A stretch of DNA of 22,362 bases from CAZVON01 sp964628435 (GCA_964628435.1 CAZVON010000020.1:1-22362), one strand, 5' to 3'; shown: positions 7,292 to 15,210, counted from the first letter of the stretch. The notes: generated by a model from the sequence alone, not told the origin. Program-made: numbers and translations.

Positions 7292-9895
7292 TTATATTTC
7301 AGGGGTAGAACGAGTTAAAACTTCATCTAAATTATCACCCCAAAATAACTTTTCAGCTTGTTCTAAGTCTGGTTGTGTGCCTGCAATCTCTCCTTGTTCG
7401 TCCCAATATCCTCTTGCATGTAACCATCGAGTCATTGCATAAAACTGTTCTTTTACCTTTTTATATTCTTGTTTTCTTTCCTTTGTCGCATCCTTTAAGA
7501 CTACATATCTATCAAGAAGTTCTTGTGGTAAGCTGCTCTGAAATTTTGCAAATCCTACATACCCTTCAGCTGGTCGTACGCTAATTTCAAGTTCTGCTTC
7601 ACCCTCAATTCCTTCTTGTTCAAAATTAAGTTGATGCATTACAGCAAATTGCTGATTCTCAGGGGAACCCACAGGTCTATCTTTTTGAAAAGGAACAAGG
7701 TCTGCAATAGCTTGAGATACTTCCCGTATCTTCTCTTCAGAAGTCCACTCTGCTGGTAAAAGAATACGTAAATCAATATCATTATGGCCACGAAGAGCGG
7801 TATTAGAGAGAAGCGAGCCTCCAAGATCAACTACAGTACCTTCTGGTAATCGCTCAAGTAGTTTTCTTGTATATTCATCGGCAACTTGTCTTAATTCTTG
7901 TTGATACGGATTTCTTACTTGCTCCGCCTGCTCATGAAGGATCCTTCTGTCAACAGCTTCAGATACAAACATTGCTGTGGTAAAAATGGCTGGATTATAT
8001 TTTCTTTCAGCTTTACTTCGATCAAGATTCGTAATAACTCCATTCTCATTTCCGTTCCCGGCAACTTTTTGAGTTGTACCTTCCAAAATACTCTGGTACA
8101 TACCGATAATCTCAATTGGCGTGTCTCTTTCAATTCGTACCCCTGTCTCTGGATCTACACCCATTTCAATGAGTCGTTTCCATTCAGCAGCGCCTTCTGG
8201 ATTATTTGAAACGATAAGCACTGCATCTGTTCCCTCCAAAATTCTTGCGTTCTCAGCTGTTAAGCGAGTAATCTTTACTGTTTTTCCATTTTCATCTTTT
8301 TTGATTCTGCCACCACCTATATCACCGATAACAAAATCTACGCCTTCTTGTTGTGCTTCCCAGAGAATTTCCTGCTTTGCTTCCTCAGCAAGTTCAATAG
8401 ACCAAGGTCTTTTCATTCCTCTTCTTTTTTCTGCTGCTTCCTCAAGAGCACGTTTTGCCTCATCTAATTTTTCCTGCGGAATCTTGCCTTGAGCAAATTG
8501 AAACTCAGCCTCTTTATATCCAACCTCAGCATCCAAATACCAAGTGGGAGTAGGTGCTGCTTTATCTAAATCTAAATGAGAAACTTTCACGCCTAAGTTT
8601 TTCAATGATTCACGAAAAATCGTCGAGAAAACTGATTTACCAGAGTTTGGATCACCACACATAACAACAGATCGCACTTTAGAAAAATCTGGCATCTCAC
8701 GACCTGCAAATGCTTCAACAATTGAAGCTGCAATTCGTGCCGTTTCATGGTCATTTACTGGTAAGCGTATTGTTTTGGCATTTTCTGCACCATACACTCT
8801 GTATCTTTCTATAAATTCTTCACCAAATCTTTCCACCAAAACATCTTCAACAGATGGCAAATCTTCACGAGTCCAGTGACGGATAACTGACACAATATCT
8901 GCTTGTTCCCGTCCCATTTTTTCATCTCTTACATCACGTAAAACTCCTAGTGCATACGGTGTTGCATCAACTCCATTATTTTCTATAGCCATTTCCATAA
9001 GTTTTAATACTGCGAATTTCCCTGTTAAATCTTGTGTGTCAACAATAGCAATTTCACCAAATCCGCTTGCAGTTGGCACTTCAACTCTACTGAGTCTTTC
9101 TGCTTCTTGCTTAAAGTAGTCCCAATCACCAGCTTTGAGACGTTCAGCTGCCTGCATTAGCCTTGCTTGTGCACGTTCTTCCCAGCCTATGAGGGCTTGC
9201 TGATGTACTTGTGTATCTTCTTCAGTTGCATTTTTGGATAATACAGGTTTGGCGTCACCAGGGTCAGGCCGTACTGCTGCGTCCAATCCTTTTGCTAATA
9301 CCATTTCTTCTTCAGTTACTGGAAGGGTTGCAGCATCTCGATCACAAATTGCACCTATTCTTGCTGCTTGAGATTGTTCACTACCTAATCGGCATTCTTG
9401 AGCAGTAGAAACTGTTTTTATAGCAATCGATGAGGTATCTTTCTGGAATTTTGTCGTACTATGATGATCTAAGAAAAACACTGGATGTTCAAGCGGGGGT
9501 AGATTTCTACGTTGTCTTTCAGCATTCAACCTTTCTGTAAGTTTGATAAGTTCTTCCTCGGATTGTTCTAAATGCTTAAAATCTAAAGGAATATCGGTAA
9601 TAATTGCTCGATCATACCCTTCAAGATTTAATGCAGGAAGCGTTTTGCTATAAAAAGCTCCTGGGTGAGTTGCTCCTTTCCCTTCTCGAATAACAGGAGA
9701 ACCAATATTTATTGTTGCCTCAGCTCCTCGTTTTTCTAAATACTGAGCTGAAGTTACTGCCATGCTAACGCCGTGCGCATCAGGCCCACCAATAACAAGT
9801 ACCTTTTGTCCTTCAAAAGATTCGCGCTCCTCTGGAGAGGATAATTCGACATTCTGTTCTGCTAAATGTGGCTTTGGGACAATTTGCTCAGACAT
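7292..9895 (-). CDS. DHH phosphoesterase-like / P-loop ATPase / nucleotidyltransferase fusion, 867 aa
   Basis: This is an apparent three-part enzyme. Residues 30-330 look like a DHH phosphoesterase: a Rossmann-like start VLVIGGPDAHG (32-42), an Asp at 101 (ITDIPLD), the DHH triad in FLDHHS (141-146) and AICDRD (182-187). Such enzymes cut short RNA, cyclic dinucleotides or pyrophosphate. Residues 405-610 are a P-loop domain with GDPNSGKS at 414-421 and a Walker-B-like strand VIGDIGGG at 522-529; the SGKSVF loop and D-x-GG strand recall the AAA part of cyanobacterial Csx3-AAA fusions. Residues 665-830 carry a Pol-beta nucleotidyltransferase motif, GGS at 692-694 with DID at 706-708 and a possible third carboxylate in ELEI (768-771). 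The ATG at 9895 has AGGA six bases upstream and an extended -10 promoter. It is the first gene of the operon. Domain calls are by motif; substrates are unknown. Confidence 0.75.
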   Translation of the reverse strand: MSEQIVPKPHLAEQNVELSSPEERESFEGQKVLVIGGPDAHGVSMAVTSAQYLEKRGAEATINIGSPVIREGKGATHPGAFYSKTLPALNLEGYDRAIITDIPLDFKHLEQSEEELIKLTERLNAERQRRNLPPLEHPVFFLDHHSTTKFQKDTSSIAIKTVSTAQECRLGSEQSQAARIGAICDRDAATLPVTEEEMVLAKGLDAAVRPDPGDAKPVLSKNATEEDTQVHQQALIGWEERAQARLMQAAERLKAGDWDYFKQEAERLSRVEVPTASGFGEIAIVDTQDLTGKFAVLKLMEMAIENNGVDATPYALGVLRDVRDEKMGREQADIVSVIRHWTREDLPSVEDVLVERFGEEFIERYRVYGAENAKTIRLPVNDHETARIAASIVEAFAGREMPDFSKVRSVVMCGDPNSGKSVFSTIFRESLKNLGVKVSHLDLDKAAPTPTWYLDAEVGYKEAEFQFAQGKIPQEKLDEAKRALEEAAEKRRGMKRPWSIELAEEAKQEILWEAQQEGVDFVIGDIGGGRIKKDENGKTVKITRLTAENARILEGTDAVLIVSNNPEGAAEWKRLIEMGVDPETGVRIERDTPIEIIGMYQSILEGTTQKVAGNGNENGVITNLDRSKAERKYNPAIFTTAMFVSEAVDRRILHEQAEQVRNPYQQELRQVADEYTRKLLERLPEGTVVDLGGSLLSNTALRGHNDIDLRILLPAEWTSEEKIREVSQAIADLVPFQKDRPVGSPENQQFAVMHQLNFEQEGIEGEAELEISVRPAEGYVGFAKFQSSLPQELLDRYVVLKDATKERKQEYKKVKEQFYAMTRWLHARGYWDEQGEIAGTQPDLEQAEKLFWGDNLDEVLTRSTPEI

Positions 9896-9936
9896 ATTTT
9901 ATCCTGTATTAGAAACAACTCTTCAAACCTATGAGA

Positions 9937-9945
9937 ATTATAACA
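9937..9945 (-). promoter_or_regulatory. Extended -10 promoter of the DHH/helicase operon
   Basis: The minus strand reads TGTTATAAT, a TGn-extended consensus -10, about 42 bases before the ATG at 9895. No good -35 box is seen, as is usual for extended -10 promoters. The ribosome site AGGA lies at 9902-9905, six bases before the start codon. Confidence 0.6.
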
Positions 9946-10032
9946 AATAAGTTGAGTGACTGTTATTAACTCTCCTCATTCAATTCTATGTATATGGCAA
10001 ATGAAAATCAAGCTACTCCTCAAGGCTAAATA

Positions 10033-10046
10033 GTCTATATACAGAC
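10033..10046. promoter_or_regulatory. Small palindrome in the divergent intergenic region
   Basis: GTCTATATACAGAC is an inverted repeat (GTCT/AGAC arms, centre TATATA with one imperfection) in the gap between the minus-strand DHH operon and the plus-strand XRE regulator, about 37 bases before the regulator's ATG. Its place and size fit an operator for that regulator (inference). Confidence 0.35.
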
Positions 10047-10082
10047 AATCTTATCTCACGATTTTGCGGAAAATTGTGCTAT

Positions 10083-10307
10083 ATGCCATATTATTTCACT
10101 GTAAAACTTCGCAAAGAGGTGGGTGAAAACCTTAAAAGGATTAGAAAAAAGAAGGGCTTAAAACAAGTTGAAGTAGCAGTCGATGCAGGAATAAACCCAA
10201 GTTACTACAGTAAAATTGAACGAGGCGAAGTAAACCCGTCATTAGAAAAAATTTATAGAATTATCAAATCACTAAAGATTCATTCCTCTGAACTGTTTCC
10301 TTTTTGA
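10083..10307 (+). CDS. XRE-family helix-turn-helix regulator, 74 aa
   Basis: A small single-domain DNA-binding protein of the Cro/C1 (HTH_3) type. Residues about 10-66 form the whole domain: LRKEVGENLKRIRKKKGLKQ (helix 1 and turn), VEVAVDAGINPSYYSKIERG (helices 2 and 3, with the typical SKIERG), then NPSLEKIYRIIKSL. The ATG at 10083 is chosen over a TTG three codons earlier (10074) because MPYYFTVKLRKEVG is the usual entry to this domain. No clear Shine-Dalgarno is present. It is divergent from the DHH/helicase operon and upstream of the element genes, so it could control either side; the palindrome at 10033-10046 is a candidate site. Confidence 0.9.
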   Translation: MPYYFTVKLRKEVGENLKRIRKKKGLKQVEVAVDAGINPSYYSKIERGEVNPSLEKIYRIIKSLKIHSSELFPF

Positions 10308-10337
10308 TCTTACCCCACCACCTCACTCACTATATTT

Positions 10338-10345
10338 TGTATAAT
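10338..10345 (+). promoter_or_regulatory. -10 box before the 329-aa gene
   Basis: TATAAT at 10340-10345, preceded directly by TG, lies 26 bases before the ATG at 10372. No matching -35 box is visible, so this is a possible promoter for the element genes that follow. Confidence 0.4.
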
Positions 10346-10371
10346 ACACTCAGCTTCAAATAAGAATTATT

Positions 10372-11361
10372 ATGAATATTATTATTTTTGATAACTTGTT
10401 GTTCTTTCCTCACCGAGCAAAAGTTGTCAGCTTGGAAACTAAGAACTTTTTACATTTCTTACTAGAAGACGAATACTTCCAAAACGAACAGAAACAATTG
10501 AGGAAAAAGTATGATATTCCCGAGAGTGGATTCCCCATTGAGAAGCTGTATAGCTCAATTGAAATAAGAGACAAGGTTATTGAGGGATTACCTTTTGAAA
10601 CATTAGAGGAATTTCATCGGTTGCTTGATGAGATGTACAACTCAAATGAAGTTATTTTTGCTCCACAGGAGAAATTGTCTGAGGTAATTGATAGAAGGAA
10701 AATTAAACTGGACAAATTTGTCAATTCGCTGCCCCAGGCTGAGCAGAAAGCAATTAATCACTACTTTATAAAACAAAAACAGGAAGTTGAAAATGAAGAC
10801 GATGAGACCTTTCTCAAAAATCTTAAAAATAAAAAGCACAAAGAAGGTTTCAGTATACGAGAAACGCAAAGGGAAATGGAGTCTGACTTAGCAAGGCTTA
10901 CCCAGCATTACAATCTACCATCAGATTTTAGGAAGCAATTCTTCATGCTTATTGCCTTTAATGCGTTTCAGAATATTTACACTCAGCTGCCATTTCTTTT
11001 TATGGCTACAAAAGTGGATATTCTTGACGAAGTACAAAAAAGCAAAGATCCAATCGGTGCGCTTCTCATATATGAACAGACGTCAAAAAATCAGCTTATC
11101 AAGTGGATCGAGGATAACTGGAGCATTATAAAAGACTTGATGCAGGATCTGCCTATAGTTTCCCATCAAAAAAGTACCATTCTCGACATTTCAAAAGAGA
11201 TTGCAGACCTTCGAGAGAAGAAAAGCATGACGTATAAAGAGATCTCAAACTACTTATATGAGAAATATCCTGATGACGAGCGAGTAACCGATGAGGTATG
11301 GGTAAAAGAAACCTATAAAAGATACAAAGATCGAGTACAAGCTTTTACAAAGAAAAAGTAA
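10372..11361 (+). CDS. Unrecognised 329-aa protein of the mobile element
   Basis: I do not recognise this family. The protein is soluble, rich in charged residues and mostly helical, with no signal peptide or membrane segment. Residues 130-180 are strongly charged and may form a coiled coil. The C-terminal part (about 268-325) reads like a helix-turn-helix: a SKEIADLREKKSMTYKEIS segment followed by a WVKETYKRYKDRV helix, similar in style to MarR or sigma-region DNA-binding ends. A TATAAT box lies upstream and a terminator-like hairpin begins over its stop codon. Its place between an XRE regulator and the small element genes suggests an accessory or regulatory function on the integrated element (inference). 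Confidence 0.75.
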   Translation: MNIIIFDNLLFFPHRAKVVSLETKNFLHFLLEDEYFQNEQKQLRKKYDIPESGFPIEKLYSSIEIRDKVIEGLPFETLEEFHRLLDEMYNSNEVIFAPQEKLSEVIDRRKIKLDKFVNSLPQAEQKAINHYFIKQKQEVENEDDETFLKNLKNKKHKEGFSIRETQREMESDLARLTQHYNLPSDFRKQFFMLIAFNAFQNIYTQLPFLFMATKVDILDEVQKSKDPIGALLIYEQTSKNQLIKWIEDNWSIIKDLMQDLPIVSHQKSTILDISKEIADLREKKSMTYKEISNYLYEKYPDDERVTDEVWVKETYKRYKDRVQAFTKKK

Positions 11362-11404
11362 CAACGACTTACTGAAACAGTTGTTACCAGAGCCTTTTGT
11401 TTCC
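11358..11404 (+). terminator. Possible intrinsic terminator
   Basis: GTAACAAC (11358-11365) pairs with GTTGTTAC (11380-11387) around a 14-nt loop and is followed by a T-rich stretch containing CCTTTTGTTT. The stem starts over the TAA stop of the 329-aa gene. The T-run is interrupted and begins several bases after the stem, so it may be weak. Confidence 0.4.
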
Positions 11405-11472
11405 CTAACCTTCTGTTCTTCAGCTTCCTTTTTATCTTTGTTACAAATGTCATAGTTAAGGAAAAAATAACT

Positions 11473-11730
11473 ATGAACATGAGCAAAGATGTATTACCAC
11501 AGTATTTCGCAACCTACGATATTTTTCTCTCCAGTGTATTACTGAGCTTAGATTTTCCGTTAGATCGGCTCGATAGAACCAATCCTCGCAAAGTTCAGTT
11601 TATTTTCCAAAAGACAACAGGTTTCGATGAGGCAGTCCAGGCATATTGGGATAAAACCTTACGTCTTGAACCACAAACCGTACTTACCAATTTGAAACTT
11701 TTGAAAAACCGTTTGTATTCGGAGATATAA
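11473..11730 (+). CDS. DUF5659-like small protein, 85 aa
   Basis: A small protein of the kind often met in CPR mobile elements; the pattern YFATYDIFLSSVLLSLDFPL, then DRTNPRKVQFIFQ, resembles DUF5659 (recalled, not searched). It has a helix followed by strands and no membrane span. The role is unknown. AAGGA at 11458-11462 stands 10 bases before the ATG at 11473, one of the few real Shine-Dalgarno sites in the window, and AGTTA/TAACT arms flank that site, so it could be masked in a hairpin. The next gene starts 2 bases after its stop, so the two are probably co-translated. Confidence 0.7.
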   Translation: MNMSKDVLPQYFATYDIFLSSVLLSLDFPLDRLDRTNPRKVQFIFQKTTGFDEAVQAYWDKTLRLEPQTVLTNLKLLKNRLYSEI

Positions 11731-11732
11731 CT

Positions 11733-11903
11733 ATGGTAAGCCAAGCACTCTTAGAAGAGTTAAAAATCATTATCAAAGAGGACTACGGTATTGAGCTACC
11801 GCAGGACGAACTAAGTGAGTTTGGTAACTTTCTGGTGGCCCTTTACGAGCTGTTAGCAAAGATGGATCAGAAGAATATGGAGGCAGAAAGTAACAATGAA
11901 TAA
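11733..11903 (+). CDS. Small hypothetical protein, 56 aa
   Basis: A short reading frame (starting MVSQALLEELKIIIKEDYG, ending MEAESNNE) lies between two co-directional element genes. Its ATG comes 2 bases after the stop of the DUF5659-like gene, and its end overlaps the next start by 8 bp, the tight packing of a real operon member. The protein is acidic and helical (ELSEFGNFLVALYELLAKM is an amphipathic helix). No function is recognised; such mini-proteins sit beside the ATPase and recombinase in related elements. Confidence 0.65.
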   Translation: MVSQALLEELKIIIKEDYGIELPQDELSEFGNFLVALYELLAKMDQKNMEAESNNE

Positions 11904-12135
11904 CTGGAAGCTTATTTTCTATTACAGTGATCTTTTATGCGAGAAAATTGATCTTCATACAGATGCGTTTATAGAGCGTATAGAAGCATTAAAGCAAGGA
12001 GATCCCGACAGAGGAGCATTTATTGAGAAAATTATGCTTGAGCCTTTAGATATGCAAATAGCGTTTTTAGCTGAGAAGCTACAGACACTTTGCGTTAAGA
12101 AGGAACAAAATTATGGACACTATCGATACCAATAA
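11896..12135 (+). CDS. Small hypothetical protein, 79 aa
   Basis: It overlaps the preceding small gene by 8 bp and the following ATPase gene by 23 bp, all on one strand, which supports it as part of the operon. The sequence is helical with mixed charge (DAFIERIEALKQGDPDRG, then EKIMLEPLDMQIAFLAEKLQ), no membrane segment and a basic Tyr-rich end. The last eight residues lie in the overlap with the next gene. No family recognised. Confidence 0.6.
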   Translation: MNNWKLIFYYSDLLCEKIDLHTDAFIERIEALKQGDPDRGAFIEKIMLEPLDMQIAFLAEKLQTLCVKKEQNYGHYRYQ

Positions 12136-13494
12136 ACCATTTCAAGAAATAAGCAGCGGAGAATACCCACCAGTTGATACCTCAAAGTTTACGCAATTGA
12201 CTGCACAAGATTTAATTGCAGTATTGGGATTGACTATTAAGCGGGACGAAATTAACAAACTGATTACGTTTCTTGCTCAACTCTCTGCCTATACTGAAGA
12301 TTCACAGCTGAATATAAGCTTCAATGCACCTTCCTCTAGTGGTAAATCCTTTATCCCTTTAGAGGTATCTACATTATTTCCTCAGGTGGACGTACTAAAG
12401 CTTGGCTCTGCTTCGGCAACTGCTTTTTACCATGAACAGGGAGTATATGATAAAGAGAAAAATACCATTACTGTTGATCTGTCACAGAAAATAATTATCT
12501 TTCTCGATCAACCAAGCACTCAGCTTCTCTCACGGCTTCGAGCGCTTCTTTCCCATGATGAAAAAGAAATAATGGCAAAAATAACTGACAAGAATCAAAA
12601 AGGCGGTAATAGAAAAAAACTGTTATTATCAGAGGCTTTCCAGCAGTCATATTTTGCACCGCAGGACTTGAGATCGATGAGCAAGAAGCCACCCGCTTTT
12701 TACTACTATCCCCTGAAATCAACCAAGAGAAAATCAGGCAGGCAATTTTTGAAAAGATCAAAAAAGAAGCAAATAGCATTACTTATAAAAGGGGTCTTGA
12801 AATAAATCCTGAGCGCAAATTGCTGAAAGAACGAATTGCAGCTATTAAGGAAGAAAATATTGTCGATATTCAGATTTCCAATCCTGAGCTTATTAAGCAA
12901 CTCTTTCTTGAACGAGCAAAGACATTTAAGCCACGTCACCAGCGTGATATAGGAAGAATCATTAGTCTTGTCAAAGTATTTGCACTCTTGAATTTGTGGT
13001 TTCGAGAACGGCATGGATTAGCTCTTATTGCTTGTGATGAGGATATTCACGAAGCATTTAAGATCTGGGATGTTATTTCAGAAAGCCAAGAGTTAAATCT
13101 GCCACCATATTGTTAGAATCTCTAGAAAGATTTTATCGTAAAAGCTTATAAAGACAAAAATGGAGATCTTGAAGGGGATATAGGTAAACGAGGCCTATCA
13201 CGACAAGAAATATTACAAGAACACTACGCAATACATGGGAGATTTCTGCCAGACTGGTATTTAAGGCAGCAAATAATCCCACCTCTTGAAGCAGCAGGGT
13301 TAATAATCCAAGAAGCAGATCCTAATGACAAACGCAAAATGCTGATCTACCCTACCAGTCAGATCACTGCTTCGCCTGACACAAACAATAGTGAGTTACA
13401 GGGTGGGGTAACTGATAGCTTGCCACTTACAGAAGCTGAGCAATATTTTATAGAAATGGCTGAAAACGAGGAGAATCATGAGTCAAACCTGTAA
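12113..13494 (+). pseudogene. P-loop ATPase of the mobile element, frameshifted and with two in-frame TAG codons
   Basis: The first frame carries a clear P-loop, NAPSSSGKS at about residues 69-77, and a Walker-B-like strand KIIIFLDQPS at about 125-134, as in helicase-like ATPases of integrated CPR elements. After GGNRKK the zero frame turns to nonsense, while the -1 frame continues as a sensible protein from TVIIRGFPAVIFCTAG onward. The switch falls on an A7 run (12613-12619) lying in the register A AAA AAA, a slippery heptamer. The -1 frame then runs to LPPYC, meets TAG at 13114 and again at 13123, and afterwards stays open (KDFIVKAYKDKNGDL to ENHESNL) to TAA at 13492. Undamaged length would be about 460 aa. 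Decay, assembly error or programmed frameshifting are all possible for the first lesion; the two stops argue for decay. Confidence 0.7.
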
Positions 13495-13525
13495 ATTATG
13501 GCCAGAATTGCAGGTTAATTTACGG

Positions 13526-13531
13526 TATAAT
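13526..13531 (+). promoter_or_regulatory. -10 box of the recombinase gene
   Basis: A perfect TATAAT stands 4 bases before an ATG at 13536 and 19 before the ATG at 13551. Transcription would start around 13538, so the second ATG is the more usable start. No clear -35 box is seen. Inverted repeats AACCTG/CAGGTT (13486-13491, 13511-13516) and GTAAATT/AATTTAC (13491-13497, 13517-13523) sit just upstream and may be an operator. Confidence 0.5.
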
Positions 13532-13550
13532 CAATATGGTTAATAACACT

Positions 13551-15191
13551 ATGAAAGCAGTCTTATTTTGTCGGGTATCAAGCAGAGAGCAAGAAACTGG
13601 GTTTTCACTAGATTCCCAAAAGAAACTTCTTGTAAGCTACGCTGAAAAGCTAGAATTTAACACTACAAAAGTCTTTTCTATCTCTGAATCTGCAATCGGA
13701 AAAGAACAACGTAAAATCTTCAAGACAATGCTTAGTTTTATTGAAGAGAAAAATATTCAGGTTGTTGTCTGCGAAAAGGTTGATCGGCTAACCCGCAATA
13801 AATATGATGCGGTTGAAATAGATAAGTGGATCAACAAGAACCCTGAAAGACAAGTACACTTTATCAAAGAAAACTTCATTTTAACTAAAGAATCACGATC
13901 TCATGATAAGTTCCTCTGGAGTATCAAAGTCTCAGTAGCTCAGTTTTACACGGACAACTTAAGTGAAGAAGTACGCAAAGGGCAGGAAGAAAAATTAAAA
14001 CAGGGTTGGTATCCAGGACAAGCAAAAATTGGTTATAAAACTATTGAAGTTGAAGGGCGCAGAATCCCTATTCCTGATGAGCCAACTGCTTCTCTTATTA
14101 AGAAAGCCCTTGAGTTATTTACTACTGGCAATTATTCCGTAAAAAAGCTCACAGATACTATGTATGAAGAAGGATTACGAAGCAGACAAGGTAAGAAAGT
14201 AGTTACCAGCCGCATCTACGACATGCTTATTGAGCCGTATTACTATGGTTCTTTTGTATGGAAAGGAGAATTGTATCAGGGTAAGCATCAACCGTTAATA
14301 ACAAAAGAGGTCTACGATAAAAATCAAGCCCTTCTTAAAAGGAAAAACGCTCCAAAATATACCATTCATAGCTATTTATTTAAGAGCTTATCATTCTGTA
14401 GTGAATGTGGACATGCAATTACATGGGAATTACAGAAAGGCAAGCTCTATGGCTACTGTAACCACTTCAAACCATGTTCTCAAGTAAATTCTGTGAAAGA
14501 GCCAGATATTGAGGGTCAGCTTATAAGCTGTCTTTTGTTTTTCCAACTTGAAAACAGAAGAATTAGCGGCTGGATTCGGAAAGCAGTCAAAGAAGGACAT
14601 TCAGACACTGTCGACTACCATGAGAACATAATAAAAGATCTAAACAGTAAACTTAGTAATGCTCAGAAAAGAATAGATAACCTGGTTGATTTACGAGTAG
14701 ATGAGCAGATAGACAAGGAGAACTACGATAAAAAGCACAAAGAATACAAAAAAGAGAAAAACGATATTCTTGAAGCAATCAAAAAACACTCTGAGCTTGA
14801 AGTGAAAAGCGCTGAATACAGTGTTTCCTTTTATGATTTATCGCAACGAGCAAAGGATATTTACTCTCATCCTAGGAGAAAAGACGAGGAGAAACGAAAG
14901 ATTATTAATCAACTCTTTGCTTCGCTGCATATAGAACCCAATAGCGGGAAGCTTACCTACGAGCTGACTAAGCCCTTCAAACGGCTCTCTGAGCTTGCAG
15001 AAATGACGAATAGTTCGAAAGCGACAAAAGAAGTACCAGACACTGATGAAAAATTCGAACTTGCAGAACAGCTTGATAATACAGTCCAAATGCAGGCTTT
15101 TTGGCATGATTATCCTGAGTTGCGGAGAGGGTGGGATTCGAACCCACGGTCCTGCTTAGCAGGACAAAGGTTTTCGAAACCTTCTCTTTAG
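13551..15191 (+). CDS. Large serine recombinase (site-specific integrase), 546 aa
   Basis: It cuts and rejoins DNA through a 5'-phosphoserine bond to integrate or excise the element. The catalytic N-terminal domain begins MKAVLFCRVSSREQ with the nucleophile at Ser10, and EKVDRLTRN carries the active-site arginines. The Recombinase domain (about 150-260) includes GWYPGQAKIGYK. A zinc ribbon is shown by CSECG, then a CNHFKPC pair, at about 284-310. A coiled coil (about 345-420) is typical of large serine integrases. The ATG at 13551 is preferred to 13536 because TATAAT lies too close to the latter. The last 23 codons (reading GWDSNPRSCLAGQRFSKPSL) are simply the antisense of the tRNA-Ser gene, so the frame enters the tRNA where the element joins the chromosome. 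It is the last gene of the element. Confidence 0.9.
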   Translation: MKAVLFCRVSSREQETGFSLDSQKKLLVSYAEKLEFNTTKVFSISESAIGKEQRKIFKTMLSFIEEKNIQVVVCEKVDRLTRNKYDAVEIDKWINKNPERQVHFIKENFILTKESRSHDKFLWSIKVSVAQFYTDNLSEEVRKGQEEKLKQGWYPGQAKIGYKTIEVEGRRIPIPDEPTASLIKKALELFTTGNYSVKKLTDTMYEEGLRSRQGKKVVTSRIYDMLIEPYYYGSFVWKGELYQGKHQPLITKEVYDKNQALLKRKNAPKYTIHSYLFKSLSFCSECGHAITWELQKGKLYGYCNHFKPCSQVNSVKEPDIEGQLISCLLFFQLENRRISGWIRKAVKEGHSDTVDYHENIIKDLNSKLSNAQKRIDNLVDLRVDEQIDKENYDKKHKEYKKEKNDILEAIKKHSELEVKSAEYSVSFYDLSQRAKDIYSHPRRKDEEKRKIINQLFASLHIEPNSGKLTYELTKPFKRLSELAEMTNSSKATKEVPDTDEKFELAEQLDNTVQMQAFWHDYPELRRGWDSNPRSCLAGQRFSKPSL

Positions 15192-15210
15192 ACCACTCAG
15201 ACACCTCTCC
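15123..15210 (-). tRNA. tRNA-Ser (anticodon CGA)
   Basis: Acceptor GGAGAGG pairs with CCTCTCC and the discriminator is G. The anticodon stem AAGGT/ACCTT closes the loop TTCGAAA, giving CGA (codon UCG). The long variable arm GTCCTGC/GCAGGAC marks class II serine tRNA, and the T arm GTGGGTTCGAATCCCAC is complete. CCA is not encoded. The 3' end faces the recombinase gene, whose frame overlaps 69 bases of it; tRNA 3' ends are classical integration targets. Confidence 0.95.

Noticed and set aside
1489..9895. A CRISPR-Cas type III locus, because of the Csx3-like domain.
   Set aside because: No repeat-spacer array, Cas10, Cas6, Cas7 or Csm6 is present anywhere in the window; the resemblance is limited to one domain plus a P-loop.
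10083..10307. UGA read as glycine, as in SR1/Gracilibacteria.
   Set aside because: The XRE regulator and ComF both end at TGA in the expected place, and no in-frame TGA interrupts a recognisable gene.
13114..13125. Recoding of TAG as an amino acid in this organism.
   Set aside because: Genes ending at 19951 and 21763 use TAG as their natural stop, and the double TAG lies in a gene that is also frameshifted, so decay is more likely.
14977..15204. A 75-aa minus-strand protein (MSEWSKEKVSKTF onward).
   Set aside because: It is the translation of the tRNA-Ser gene and the antisense of the recombinase.
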